Positions 27,701-42,700 of a stretch of DNA of 64,000 bases are shown here, in pieces. Below the pieces are notes generated by a model. It searched no databases. It saw nothing but the letters and a program-made list of their open reading frames with translations, and had not been told where the DNA came from. Position 1 is the stretch's first letter, and each line of letters opens with the position of its first letter. Both the position numbers and the translations under genes were made by a program. The stretch lies in assembly GCA_013399015.1 (NCBI GenBank), contig VWZX01001131.1, positions 744,001 to 808,000 on the forward strand, read 5' to 3'. The DNA is from Galbula dea. Lineage: Eukaryota; Chordata; Aves; Piciformes; Galbulidae.

Positions 27701-30700
27701 CTACCTTTTGATCCTGGGCATCTGTTGTGATGTGGTCTGTTTCCCCATCCTCCAGCTCTCCCATCTTCAAGAGATTGACTTCAATGGTACCAACTGTCTT
27801 TCCACCATCAGAAGTCCTGGAAACAAACAGAAGGACATTAGGTCATCTGCAGCAGTGTGTTCCTTCAGTAAAAATATTGTCAGGAAACATTTAGTCCCCT
27901 CTTTGTTCTGTACAGCTGCAGTCACCTGTACTGAACTTGTTATTTACAACCACAAAGCAAATGTTCATAACAAAGCTTATTGTCTTTTCTCCAAAGTCTT
28001 TAGAGCAATGAAGGTTTTCATCACACAACTGAGGATGGGCAAGTGCTATAATGGTGGAAGAATCCAGGAGCATTGCCAAGTTTCTATTCTAGACATTGGT
28101 CTGTGTCTGGAGAGTCAGAGAAAGGGCTGTAGTGTTGCACCCACACCTCACTTATGACCTGCAATTTCACTGCCCAGGGCACTGCTTTGTTTTCTAACAA
28201 TCTGCAAAGAAAGGATGTGCTCAGTACATCAATAAACCTACTGCTAAGCCAACATGAAACTAATCTGAATATCATTTTCCCTTTTATACTGCCTCTGCAG
28301 AGTAATTACTGAGAATCAGTCCCAGTTTTTCACTCTATGGGAGAAGATAATGCAGTTCATGGGGAATTCCTTTATTATCATCTCTAAGCAAAGAGTTTAT
28401 TTCCAATTAAGCAAAAAGAGATTGCAGTTCAGATGTACATCTCCAAACAAAGAGTGCTGCTCACTACCTTTTAGAAGAAACAAGAGTTTATAGCCCAAAA
28501 AGATACTGAGTGCTTTTTCAGCTTTGACTGGTAGTAAAAGATCCAAGTTAATGCCAGAGTATCTCCCCTGGCTTATTCTGAACAGCTGCCTTTTGAAAAA
28601 GGGAAGAAAAGAAGGTTAACAGCTCATTTCATATGAGGAAAGTATAACAACAGCTACCAACAGGAAATGACGAGAGTAAGTTGAACAGCAATGCAAAAGC
28701 ATCAGTTCCCTCAGTCACTCCTCACAGTGCTTGTGCTCTAGACCCTTCAAAAGCATCCTTGCCCTTCCCAAAGATGAACAATGCCATGGGTTATTAATTC
28801 AACATGGTTTACAACAGAGGAAAAGCACCTACCTGAGGGTAAGGGTCAACTGTTGCTCTTTTGACTTTACCAAGTCTCCTACTCTAAAAGTTGCACAGCC
28901 CAGGAAGCTTCTCTACGAAACAAAGCAGAAAGGAAACATTTCCATTCATTTGGGAAGTTTAAATTATTGTGTCTCACACTTGGAAATCCTCTTTTGTACC
29001 TAGAAAACATTTACATTCCAGTACACTGCTCTGACACACTATCTGGTACAAACCTTGTCTGCATCTGCAGCAGGATTATCAGTAAATTGTTAAACTGATT
29101 TTATAGGCAGGAACCACTTTCCTTCTCATGAAGAACAGTCTGACAACCTGACAAAATTACAACTTGGAGAGAGTACAGCCACAGGAAAATTTTCATTCAG
29201 TACAAGCACTTCCACTCTGCATCTTCTTTCTAGATCTCTCCTTTCTAGATTACAAGCAGTGCTAAGTTGTCAGTGCTTTACCACAGTTGTTCTTGCTCTG
29301 GTCTTTCCTCAAGCCTTAGACACCACCATCTAGTATATTCACTACCATGAATATATTTGTTCAGAAGGTATTTTCACCTTGAGTTCAGCACAAGTTTATT
29401 AATAGAAATGTTATTTTCCTCTAGTTCATGGCAGTGTTTCTAAGTACTTGTTTTCTGCATTTCCACTGTAATAAATTCACCTTATTCACTGCAGTACAAG
29501 TGCAGAGAAATGTGCTCAAGTTAAATTAAGCTACCTGACTCTATCTTTTCCTTCTATCAAAATCACCCCCACACATCATTAAAAAAATGGTACAAAGAGG
29601 AAAACAAAAACATTTTCTTTTGCATTTTGGTAATTTTTTAACCTCTGCTCATATCCCATTACACATTGCTAAAATCTCATTTGCTCAGCCTGGCCAACTG
29701 TAGTATTTCTGCCCTGGGAACAACAGGAAAAATAGTAACAGTCTACAGAGTCTCCTGCCATCTTCTACCCAATTTATCTTTCAAATGTACAACTCAGTAT
29801 CTCTTGCTCTGAATAAATTACAATGAGATCATAAGATTCTGTTGAATTTTGACAAGAAAACAACAACAAGTACACAAAGTTTGTTTTTATTACATTATAC
29901 TCATTTTACCCTACTGTTGGAATGGCCAAGTAAAATTCCAGGCTAAATTGTTATCTTTTCTTGGATACACAAAGAATTGAGTTGCTCTGAGTCAACACAA
30001 GGTGCAGGCAGAAAGTGACATTCCCCTTCAGGGAAAAACTGAAGAGATTTTGTTGCTACTGGGAAGCATAAGTTCTTCTGGTAAAAAAAACCCCTGCAGC
30101 CTGTTTTCCTTCAGGAAGGCCAGATGGGTATGGAGTGTGTGAATGTTAACAACAAACCTCTACACTAAGAGAGGTTTTCTTGCATGTAAAATGTACAATT
30201 CAAATCACAAGTCTCAGTTCAGGCAACTGCCAACACTGGTCTCTGATGTGCTGAAGGAAGTGATCAGTTCTGGTTTGTTGCTATCAACGACACAGGCTCA
30301 GATTTCCTCTGCTTTGGGTGGCACTTCAGCAGGAGGGGAAAAAGATACAAGCTGAGGGTCTAGGGGAAGCTGGGAAACAGCAGATTTGGGAAGTGTTCAA
30401 CAGGCACTAGGGATGAAAATGGATCTGTAGGAAGTACAGAGAAAAAATATCACAGCTGTAGAAGCAAAGAACACAGTTAGCTTTCCCTGCCAAAATGAAA
30501 CATCTGCTTTTACACAAAAGAGGTCCAAGTGTAACACCAGTGATGCATAGCCTCCCAGGAGTGAGCACACAGATAGTCCTGGTCTTAGGTCAGGCAACAT
30601 GACAGTGTTTCTTCATAAAAACTCCATGGTGTCACATTTAGCTCCCACTAGTTATCTTCTTAAAAGAGCATATCCTTCTCAGCAGACTATGAACACATTT

Positions 30701-33700
30701 CACAGCACAATGTCTACAGAGCAGCCTTTATTCTGGCATTTCATGGCCTTTGAGTGCTTGTATTTGCAACCTCACCACTTGGAATAAAGGGTAGGGATAT
30801 TTGGAATGAAACTAATATAGGTTGGGGGCTTCTTTCTGCAGCACAAAGGAACTATAAATCCATTTAAGAACCATAAGTCAGAGTCTTCATGTGATTAGGG
30901 CTATGAAGCAATGACACTGCTCTCTTACACAGTCTAGGAGCTTTGGTCATTGCACCTCCTAACAATCTCAGAGTGTCATATCTAGTTTTCCAGGGTCATG
31001 AAATGAAAGGTGAATCAATTTAGGGGCTTAACAAATTCTATTTATTTGCCTGTCTCATATTTTATGCTTTCTGCTTTTCTGCCTGACAACACACTTAGGA
31101 GTTATTTGCAAAATTATGAAGGATCCCATAACTCAAATGAAGAAAGCTAATCTTCAAGGGGTCTAATTTCAAACAATGCCAGAGAATACTTTTCCTATCC
31201 TTGTTTAGATACAAATAGCCTACCCAAACTGGCCATCTACAAACCAATCCAACTTTGCACTTGTTGACTTGGAGAGGCTTGTAAAGTAACCTTTAAACAG
31301 AACTGCTGCTGTAATGCTTATTAGAGTAATGTTGCTCTGTAATTTTGGTCTAGGGAATCCTGCTGTGGCAGGGGGGTTGGACTAGATGATCTTTCCAGGT
31401 CCCTTCCAACTCCTAATGTTCCATGATGATGATGAATTTTGCTAGTGGATTACTTACAGTTCTAAATCTTAAGATATGTGCCTTGAGTAGTGTGATGAGT
31501 AATCAAATAGAAGTGTCTCTATAACAGCTGTATGAAAAGTTGAAATGCATTAATTATTTCACTAAAATTTAACTTACTGCCAAGCTATAGATTTCTTCAA
31601 TGCCAATTAAAGTCCTGGAAACTATGCCAAGGAAACTCTGGTAATGCAGGAAGGTCAACATCTTAGACTAAAACTTTAAAAATCCAGTTGTTATTTTAAA
31701 CATTTGCAGACATAGGTCTGATACCTGCACCAAATGGTGTTGGGTCTTTATTCAGCTCTAGCAGGATCACCACTTCTCACCCCCAAGAGGTGTCTATAAT
31801 ATCTGGCAGGTTATAGCCCTCCCAAGATCTTTACCAAAAGTTCTACAGATTCACTGTCATCAGTACAATGTCTTAGATTAAACCCAAAGGCAACTCCTAC
31901 AGCAGAACTTCTTATACTCTGCACGTGAAAAACAGAAGACAACAAGACAGGCTGAGCTACTGTGATTCCCAGATGTCAATCACACCCAGATTGCTTCTAT
32001 GGCAGTAGCATGAAGACTAAATAGTTGTGCCTGCCTCAGGATTATTTCAGTTGAAAAGGATTTTCTAGACAGATGTGACTGGGACTGCATCACTCACAGA
32101 CTCTTACTCCTGCCTTCATTTCTTTTTATTCAGTTAACCCAACTTCTGCTATTAAAAAAGCTTGCCAGCCCCTGCTTAGCAGTTGGGCAGAACACAGCTT
32201 TTCTTCATGGGGTGCTTGTGTCTGCTGAGGAGGTGAAAAAAAACCTGAATAATGAAACAAAACTTGCTTACTCCAACATCTGCTCTTGGCTCCTTCTGAT
32301 CAGGTAGAACACTGGTGCGGACCTGAGAGAGGGAAAGGAAAAATAGAAGGCAAATGAAAGATTACTTCTTGTTGTTACTTCCCAAGGAGAAAGAGAGATT
32401 ATATACATATATATAATTTAATAAGTTAATAATTTAGGCACAATATCTTTTGGTTCCTGTGAAAAGTCTCTCATCCATTTATCATTCTGGACTTCCATGA
32501 TTTTCTAAAGGGAGAAAGGCCATGCTCACTTGATCCTTTCCTAAAATCAAAGCTCTGCCTCTGACTTCAATGCCACTATTCTTCATCTAGAGTTGCTGTA
32601 CAACACTTTTTGCTTCAGCTCCATGGATTTTGTTTGTCTCTTTTCATTTGGTTTTAACCATTTTATAACCAGCAGTCATACAGTGAAACGTGCACAAATT
32701 TGTCTATGTAAATACCTATATGGGAGCTATATTCTGGTCCCTTTCATGTTATCTGTTGGCTGAGTTCCCAAATATACCTAAATTCTCAGAAAACTGCAAT
32801 TATCAGTCCCATGACAAGACAGTCACATAGACCCAGGCAAGTATCATTACAGAATCAAAGTCAGACAGTTCACAACCAAACATAGAACATAAGGAACAAC
32901 TCAGCTCTAGTCCCAATCCACAAAATTAAATAGAAAAGAGAGAAATTACAAGGGATTTGAAAGAGCAAATACTCTCAGTATATTATATGATTAAGGAAAC
33001 TGTTGTTCTTGTTTTAAAACCTTATCATAATCCAAATTTTCCCTAATGACCTTGGCCAGTCAGTCAAGGGAGGTGATTCTGCCCCTCTGCTCTGGGGACA
33101 CCTCTCCTCCAGTATTGTGTCCAGCTCTGAAGCTCTCAGCACAAGAAAGACATGAATGAGCAGGTCCAGAGGAGGCCACAAAAACAGTCAGAGGGCTTGA
33201 ACACCTCTGCTGTGAGGAAAGGCTGAGACAGTTGGAGTGGTAAAGCCTGGAGAAGAGAAGGCTCCAGGGACACCTTATTGCAGCTTCTCAACATTTAATG
33301 GGGTCAAAAGAAAGATAAGGCCAATCCTTTTAGCAGGGCCTGAGGTGACATGACAAGGGGTGCTGACTTTAAGCTAAAGGAGGGAGATTTAGACTAGATA
33401 TAAGGAAGAAATTTTTTACACTGAGGGTGGTGAAACACTGTCCTAGGCTGCCCAGAGAGGTGGTAGATGCCCCATCCCTGGAAACATTCCAGGTCAGGTT
33501 GTTTGGGGCTCTGAGCAACTTGATCTAGTTGAATATGTCCCTGCTGACTGGGGGGGGCTTGGACATGACCTTTAAAGGTCTCTTCCAACCCAAACCATTC
33601 TATGATTCTGTGATTCTATGTACATGTGCTGGATGAGCTGAAAATGCTGAAGTTGTTCCAAGGTTCTGCAAGACAGTTTTTATAGGTCAGATCCCATTCC

Positions 33701-36700
33701 AGTACACACAGAAAATTCATTATTAAAAGATATTAATGAGACACTGTACATTTAGCAGCTATTTATTTTCATCATATAGATTAACAATTCACTAAATAGT
33801 TCAATCAGCATTGCATAGTCAGCAAAGTAAAACACTTCCATCAATACTTTGTTGGGTACTTGCTTATTGGAAGGAGGATAATGCCAATAAAGTAGTTTTC
33901 AACCCTTTAGTGCATAATTATTTCTAAGAGTCCATATAAGAGAAGAAGGAAAATCTTTTCCCCATGGTTTACACATGGTATTGCAGGATTTACAGTCCCA
34001 ATGGAAAAGCTGCTATGTAGAGACACTAACAAATGTCAAAACTACATTTAAGATGAAAACAAGTCAAGGAAACATAAGCTATACTAACTTCATGCAACAG
34101 TTCTGCAGTGGTATAATACAGATTCTGTTTAGCATCTAATATATTAATAAAAGACAATAAAATATTGTCTTTCCCTACTAGCTATAGTTGGGAATGTGGA
34201 ACTTCTGCTACCACAGGTATTTTCTATTATTTGGTGCAGACCAAGTGCCAGTTGCAGCTGTTTGTTATCTGAAAGGGTCAAAGACAAGGGCAGGATCTGC
34301 AGATGGTTGGAAACCTTTCACAGGCAGTGTCTGATAGTGACTCTCCTGCAGAGCATGCAGTCAGAATCACTCACTTGTGCAGCACTGAGACTATGTACTA
34401 CCTCCAGGCACACTTTTCAGGGAACAAATACAAGGATAATTGGAAAATATGAACTTCTCAATCTCACAAGAATAATCATAAACTGCTTTTCATTCCAACT
34501 TCACCACTGACTATCTTTCTCTTCCCATCTTTGCATGCTTCCTAGAGAAGAGCACCAGCACATGGTACATAAGCATTATGAGATCCCCTGGAGCAAAGGC
34601 TGAGGTGAACAGAATTTAACAGCTTCTGTAGGTGTCTAACTTGATGTATAACAAGCAGAAAACCACAAAAGCCTTGAGGTATTGACTACAAACAGGTTTT
34701 TGTTTGTTGATTTTTACAACTTAGGCATATGGTTAGAATTGCCATCAAAACCCTGAAATCCACAGTTCAGAAATCACAGCTTAGTTAGCAACTCTCTGCA
34801 TTGAATGCATCACAAAAACCATGCCATCCCCTGCAACATCCCAATGGAAGATGGAATAGACCAAGGGACAGAAAAATCCAGACAGTCTGAGTGCTTTGGG
34901 ACAGAGTCAGATATCTCAGACCCAGCGAGGCTTCCTAACTCAGCTTAACTGTCAGCCACACCGGAGCTGTACTGGCACTGTGCCTCCACACAGCATGACA
35001 CCAGCCCTACCCACACAACCGCTCAGGTTGCAGGAAGAGGTTCCAGCCTGGCTGCAGAGCTCGCCACAGCAGGACTCCCTGCTTCAGCTGCTGACATGCA
35101 GCCTGCAAATAAACCAACACAGCTAAGAACCGACTGCCCTGAAGATGTGCCAGGAGGAAAAAAGGCAGCTCCTGTTAATGCTCTTTCTCCCATAAAGCAC
35201 TAAGAACACACACACAGCTTCTTCCCCAGTATGCTCCAAAACAAACAGGCAGAGCTAAAAATCACCCCTTTGAAACACAGTTGGAACAACACAGAGAACC
35301 TGTAACTAAGTCTGTTCATATGACAGATAACTAATCCTTGAAGGCAAAGTCCTGAGTTTGATTTATCTCTTGGAGTCAACATAGAACATTCTGAGCTGGA
35401 AGGGACCCACAAGGATCATTTAGTCTAGCTCCCAGTCCTGCACAGGACACCCCAGGAATCACACCATGTGCCTGAGAATGATGTCCAAATGCTTCTCTCA
35501 CTTCTTCTCCCCACCATCACCCCCCTGCATAATGCTGTGCATATTGCTTGAGCAAATCAGGACTGATCTGGCAATCCCAGTCTGTTTGACCATCTTGCTC
35601 CCCTGAAGCATCAGACTATAACCTGAGTGTTCAGGTTGTAATTTTAGGGCAAAATGCCTCCCTAGAATGAAAGGATTCAGCACTGCTCACAGGGCCTGAG
35701 GCAGCTGCTTAGGAAAAAAAAAAAAAATCTCATTTCCATATGAATATCAGAGAACCTGTGCCAAAAAAACCCCAAACATGCTAGAGGAGCCAAGGAAAGA
35801 ACTTGTACTCTAACCACTTCTCTCAGGAGACACTTGAGACAATATAAACCAAGGGTGATGAAAAGCACATCCAGTTGCCTGATGAGCAGTCAGTCAACAC
35901 AGTCTCCCCTTCAGTATATGAAGCACAGCATAAATTAAGGCAAATATTGCTGGAACAATCAGAGGATGAGCTCAGCTGCAATATCAAATTACCAGAACAC
36001 AATCTTCTGCAGTAAAGCTTGCACTAGGACTCTGAATACCTTGACTAAGTGAATTGAAATTCCCACTTTTTTCTTTACTGAATTCCAAGTCTATTTTTGA
36101 GTATGCTAAAATGTGGATTTCATTATTTGTATCTATTGCCATAAAAATCAAATTAGGTTCTCCAGAAATTTTCCCATTGATTAAATCAGACACCACTCAC
36201 ACTGATGAGCCACTTACAAGAACAAAAGCTGATATTAACATCTTGTAGAGGTACTGCCAATGTTCCCAGGTCCTCTACAGACAATGGCAGAAGGTTATTC
36301 CCATAGTCAACATGGGAAAACAAATCTTGCTGCCTTAGACAAGTCCAGACCTTTCAATAACACTGTACAAAACATGTCAGTCTTCTTACTCATGGGAGCA
36401 GCTGAAAACAGAACTCAGCATCTGAAACCCACTGCAGCTGAAGCAGTCATGTCCTCAGTACACAGCTTCTACCTGAGGTCCCTTCTAGAAGCTGGTATTA
36501 TTCCTCCTCCCATACCTGAATGCATTGCCTGCTGGGGGCCTTCAGTTCAGTGTTTGGAATGAGTTCTGTTTATGTGGGCTACAGAACTAACCAACTATCA
36601 GCTCCCACAGAAGCAGAACAATTGTCAGAAGATTACCCAGAAAGAAAGTTAAAGATTTTATCCTCTCTCTCTTTTCTTCTAAGGGAACCTTTAACATGAG

Positions 36701-39700
36701 TTCTGGAATTTAAAAATAAACATTTATTTTAAACTATTTTAAATTATTAAACAATTCTGCTCTCTATTCTGTCATTCTCCACCTTCTTCATGTCTCACTG
36801 GCTGTCTTCCCTTGGGGAATTCCAGCAGTTTGGGATTCTTCCTGCAGTTGCCACCACATGCAGCTGCAGCTGTAAGCACCAGCAGAAAGAACTTCTCTGA
36901 AGACTTCAAATGAATAACAGCATTTCCCTGAAGTCTGTGCCACGTTTAGAGCACTGCCCACCTGTCAGTATTCTGGACATCCACTGGAGATGTTGAGACA
37001 AGCAGAGGAAGCTCCTTTGGCTCTACCATAAGAAAGAATATTTGCAGAGTGCACATTTTCTGACTAACCTCCTTTCCCTCCAAAGTGGTCATAGAAGTCA
37101 AAATCAATCAAGAGCCTGATATTTTCATAAAAAGAAGTACTAGCAACACAGGGCTGTAAGAACCTCCAGATCATCTGTTTCAATATTGTACTGTCACAGA
37201 TTCCACATGGTAAAAAACCCTTTGCACATTTTTGAACTACACCTTGAAATGAAAATAATTTCTCCTCCTGCCCTTCTGACTGGAAGGTCATTCCAAAAAA
37301 TGATTGCTCTAATAGTTCAGAGTCATCTCCTAATTTGCAGCCCAGTATTATTCATGGAGAGTTTATACTCATTTGCTCTTCTGCCAACATGGTCTTTTAG
37401 CTAAGTAATTATTTTCTGTTCCTCACACTGGCCTCCTGATGTATTAATAAGAAAGGAACCATATGCCCTCTGGTACTTGATTTTGCTAGCATAACAAGCC
37501 AAGCTTTTCCAACACTCTGGCATCCAACAGGCTCTCCATTCCCCAGATGACATTATCTGTTCCAGTCCTAATCCATCCTTCTTGAGCACAACTGATCACA
37601 TTATCACCAGCTTTCCAGAAGAGGCCTAACATATGTACAGTAAGCATAGTCCCCTGGACTCAGCTGGGAATCTCTGTCTCTCTCTGCTGCATGAGATTCA
37701 CTGCTCAGGCATGCTTTGATCAGCTAATTTACCTGCATTATCCTTCATCTGATTTGTTTCCAAAGCATGAAGCCTTAGTTAATCCAAAAAGTTCCTATGA
37801 GTAGAAAACACAGGGTCAGGTACTTGGAGACTACTGTTTTTCATCCCATTTCTCCTATTCCACACTGAGAGCCTTGAAGCAGCCTCCTGGGGAAAGAATT
37901 CTCTCAGCAGGTAAACACCTTTTCCCTCAGGAGACTAGAAGTTTGCTGCACACACCAAATAAGTGGAAGCCTGAAGGACCTGCACATATATTTCCAGAAA
38001 AGCAGGGAAAATCAGATTTATCAACTGGCATTTTTCTTTGGTTGTTATGACAGTTTGTGATAATGTTTAAAAACAGTGGAGGCAATCACCCAATACACTC
38101 CTGGTTTGGGGAACTCTGGGGAAAACTGTTGATCAGATGGACTGGGGCAGAAGGCATAAATAGAGACTAGACATACAAGGGAGGTAGATAAATTTTTTGA
38201 GTCTTGCTCTGAACTCTATTTTCTTTGCCTTAGTTGCCAGGATCTATTAATAGAAGTCCATTTTAGCAAGCTTAGAGCTGTACTTCCCCAGATAACAGCC
38301 CTTCCAACCTGCAGAAGTGCAGTCCAGTCATGAGAACAACTATTGTGTCCAGGGCCTTCCCAAGCTCTGTCTGCACTGCCAACAATCCATGCTTGAGGAG
38401 AGCAAGGATTTTTCTCACAGGAACCTCCAGAAGTTCCTGGGAAAATAAACATCCCAACCACCCCAAGATAAACATTCCCAGGGATCCATAGAGAAACATT
38501 TCCAAAGCTATTTACAAAGAAAAGATGCACAAAGTCTTTATTTTTTTTTCATTTGAGAAAGCATTTTGTTCTTGGGCTAAAAGAGTGAAACCTGCATAAC
38601 TGGAATGAAGTTCTCAAGGAAAGAGTCCTATAAATAAGGATATCAAAACAACTAACCTACTGGGCAGCCATCTTTAAACAAACAGACACTCTTTGATAGT
38701 GCTCTGACCTCTGCACAACCTCTCTCTCTTCAGAGATGAGAAACTGGAAGGGTTTGGGATTATTTATTTATTAAATAAATTCACTGCTAGTTTCAGAAGT
38801 GATTTCAAGGCAGCTGTCTCATCTCTCTCACCATCTAAATTAGCTTCTGCTTTAAAAGCAAGAAGTAGGTATTACTGGAAGCAGGTATCACCATGGGGTT
38901 ATTTCAGTCTGCAGCAACCTAAACATAGCTTTGTACACACAAGACAAAAAGCAGACGTGAGACAGTTCCTTTACTTCTCAGCACAAAGTTGTACCAGAGG
39001 AGTTTATGTTAAGAGCATTTCATTGCTTTATCAGTGAAATGATATTCACAGTCACTTCCATATCAAATGCACCTGACTTTGATTTCAAAACCACAACTCA
39101 AAAAGATTGGTTTTCCTCACCTGAGTCATTGTGTTTAATTGTCATATTAAGATAACACTTCTTTCCTCCCATTACATTATCAATTTTATTGGTTTGCAAA
39201 GCATAACTGCAACATGCAAGATATGGTAATCCTTTCCTACAAGCATGATCAAGCTCTTGCAGAGCTCTTAGCTCTTACTGAATAAGCTATGAGCACACCC
39301 TACTTGCAGGCTGGCAAGTAGGGTCAGGAAAGCTAATAGTCATGGCTGCTCATGATAAGAAATTAAAGTGACTCTTGTGAATCATAAAGTGTGAGTAAAA
39401 GACATCAGGTAAATTTTTGAAGTCATTCTTTGTTTCTTTCAGAAATTCATTAGGAAGTGAGCATACAACAAAAGCAGGGGATAAAGCACATTTTAGCAGG
39501 AATGATTTTATGTCACATAGATTAGATGTCACAGATTTGATTTCTGTCTAAATAAATTCAAGGAATAGCCAGAGCTTGCAGTGGCTGCTATAAATTTGCA
39601 TGACTTCTAATGGCTGTCTGCAGATAACTGCAACACCTTGAGAAGGGCTTTTGAAAAGTAGATTCTACCTACTTAGTAAACAGCACAGAGGCTACACTTC

Positions 39701-42700
39701 CAAAAATGTGGTAGTAGCCTTACATAGCAAAAACATTTTAATTCATCAACTTCACAGGAACAGCACTAGCTACACTCAAGCACAAATAACACAGCAAAGC
39801 TTAGCAAATGCAAAGATCACTCCCTGCAAAAACTAACACATACTTGGACTTCTTTGAATGTCTGCCTTTAAAAAGAATAGCTGAATATTCTTTCCAAAGG
39901 AAAGCCCAATATTGATTCCAATTGCATGTGAAGATTCAGTTCAAGGTAATATTTCTCTTCACAAAATGTGCATGACAGGGCTGATTTAAACACTGCAGCT
40001 TAAAATTCTCCTCCTCCTACACAGAGATCATGGCACAGAAAGGCAGTGAATTATGCACCACTCTCCACATCACCACCACACAACAAACTTGGGAGCAATC
40101 CACAACTGAGGTAGACAGTTTAAGGGCATCTGAAGGTGCCTAACAACCCAAGAACTCTCAAGTTGCTCCAAGTTAATGACATTAGCATTCTTGGATACAA
40201 GAGAAAAAAACAAGACCTCTTGAATGAAATTCATGGAGAATGTTTCAGAAGCAAGAGTGACACAATTCCAGACCTCTGCAGGGAGAGATCCAGCCCCCTC
40301 ATGGGATGAAATAACTATGCAAAATCTAGAAGCCTTGTATCTGTGACCTCATGAAAATTCTTTCCTTATTGACATTCATCTCTGCAAAACCATCTAATAT
40401 CTACTTAAAACTACTTTTGCCCTCCAGAACTAAGGACCTAGGCTACTGGAGTCCTTACCATAAGTCACAGATGCCAGTATTTGCTTTCCACATCCTTTCA
40501 TTTCTGTTATGATAATTTTTGTTCCTACCATCACAATTTAATTCAGCTGGGAGTTTCTCTCCCACAGAGCATCTTTGTTCATAGCACATATCAATGCCTT
40601 CCCATGACAACTGTGTACAGGAAATGCTGCCACAGGGAAACATGCAGTTTCTGAAACAGCACCTTGCTTAATCTCTCACCATCACTCACAAGACAACAAA
40701 AAAAGGTCTTTGCAGCCTGTGTCAGAATCAGTTCAGATTCCAAAATACCCAGAAAACACCCACAACCTTGCTTTTCTTCAAAACTCATGCCAACTGCAGT
40801 GTATCTACTTCCTACTTCTCCTCCAAGAGAGAATGATTTGCCTTCCCTTCAACAAGGAGATGAACTCAGAGAGCTACAAGCCCCTGCAAGGAGAAGTTGG
40901 TATTTACACCTACCCCTGACACTGCTAGTAAGGATCACACAATAGGAGTGATTTGTCAGGATTTACCCACTCCCCTGAACAGAAAGCTTCCTGAGCCATT
41001 GTACCAAACTTTCAGTGTTTTTCATTCCTCACTACCAAGAATTTAACACTGAAGTCTGCTGCAGAAGTTTTCTTTTCATAGGTCTGTAGATACTTTCATG
41101 TATTAGGAAGTTTTACAGCTGATGTGTAAAAGAAATGTAAAGTGTTACCCTCTTTATACCATAGGCAGAAAAAGGAAACATATCTAAAGAAATCTTTTAA
41201 AACAAATACTACCACTTCCTCTTTGGTGGTTTTAGTTGTAAACACAGCTGGTAGAAGCTTTTGGAACAGAGCCTCTGCTGCTGAGGACACACATCAGGAC
41301 TATTTGTGGCATCAGTTTGTTACTTCCATGGATTATCCCCATGATACACTCTGCTTTACTTCTAACTCCAGTTTCTACTTAAAACCACCAATATTCCAGC
41401 ATTTCTCTTCAAGCTCAGTTGTTCCAAAAGCAATGTTAAGAAGTAGCAGTGTTAAGTGTCAACATCACCATTAGCCAAAGATCTCCTATTAACCCTTCTG
41501 TGTTCCCAAGTGGATTGAAGATCATTTTATAATCACACACTTCATTTCACACACTTACACTTGAGAGATTCCCTACCAGGAGTACAGATGCATCCAAATC
41601 TCCATGCCAGGACTACCATCAACAACCAAATAAACTTCAGTAAAAAACCCACAGTTCAAAAAGTCTGGCAGATTACTTTTGCTGGCTAAAACATCTCTCT
41701 TTAAGAGAACTATTTATGTTTTGAACCATTTGTTAACCTACTATGTTATAGATGCTTAAGAACTCTGGAGAGCAGAGCTCCTCTCCTTGTTGCATTTCAC
41801 TGAAGCAATGCAGTGTCATCTCACTCAACTACTGTTTCCAAGGAAGAAAATCTGCAGTCTGACCACCATTTTGTCTTGAAAAGAGTTCTCTGTGAAGAGA
41901 AGCACCAGTATCATGAATATAATGTAAGAAAACCACACTTCCTGAGCAGAGGCTCAGTCTGTTTCCAGCAGTGCCTCCCTGTAGAAGAGCCCCAACAAAA
42001 GCCACTTCCAGTTATGCACTTCAGTTGTATTAACAGCAATATTTTTTCCTCTCACTTTTCTCTCCCTTGAATTTCCCACATCCTCCACTGATAACAAACA
42101 GTTCCAGCACCCTCTTTATAAATCCTGCTTTGCTGGCAACCATGTATCATCTGGTAAAATCATTCCTTCTGTGTGCAGGGCACAGCTAAAGGTTGCCCTG
42201 TGGTTATAGCATATATACTTGGCTCTTGGGACACTAGGAGTCAGCATGGCTACACTGAACCTCTTCTCAGAAAAGGCCTCTTCTCCTTCCTGCTTGTTTG
42301 TAATTATGACCTGAAGCTGAATTAGTCTGTGTTTGACTTACAGCAGCCAGTTCACAGCCATCAAGTCACAAAGTCCTCTCCACTTTCCTAAAATTCCATA
42401 TTCACAGCCTTTTCCTAGTGAAGCCTTTGCAAACTGCACCTGCAGAGTTCCAAATTCAAACTGATGCAAGTTCACAAGTATGCCTTTCAGTTTGCTTCTC
42501 ATACTCACCATAGCTTGTGGCCAAACATATTCCTAGTTCTTATAGACTAGTATTTATAATAGGGTTCCCACAGAAGTTCTCTGTTGCACAACTATTTAAT
42601 TGCTGTGTTTATGCTACATGTTATTTTCCATGAAAATACACACACCAGTCTGAGTGAAGTTATTGTTCTGTCACCTAGTCCTGACTTTCCTGCTTTTTAC

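Noticed and set aside
35714..35727. 14-base A run as a possible tail of a processed pseudogene
   Set aside because: The preceding sequence shows no coding similarity and no polyadenylation signal at the right distance; similar A runs at 7385 and 57236 are also isolated.
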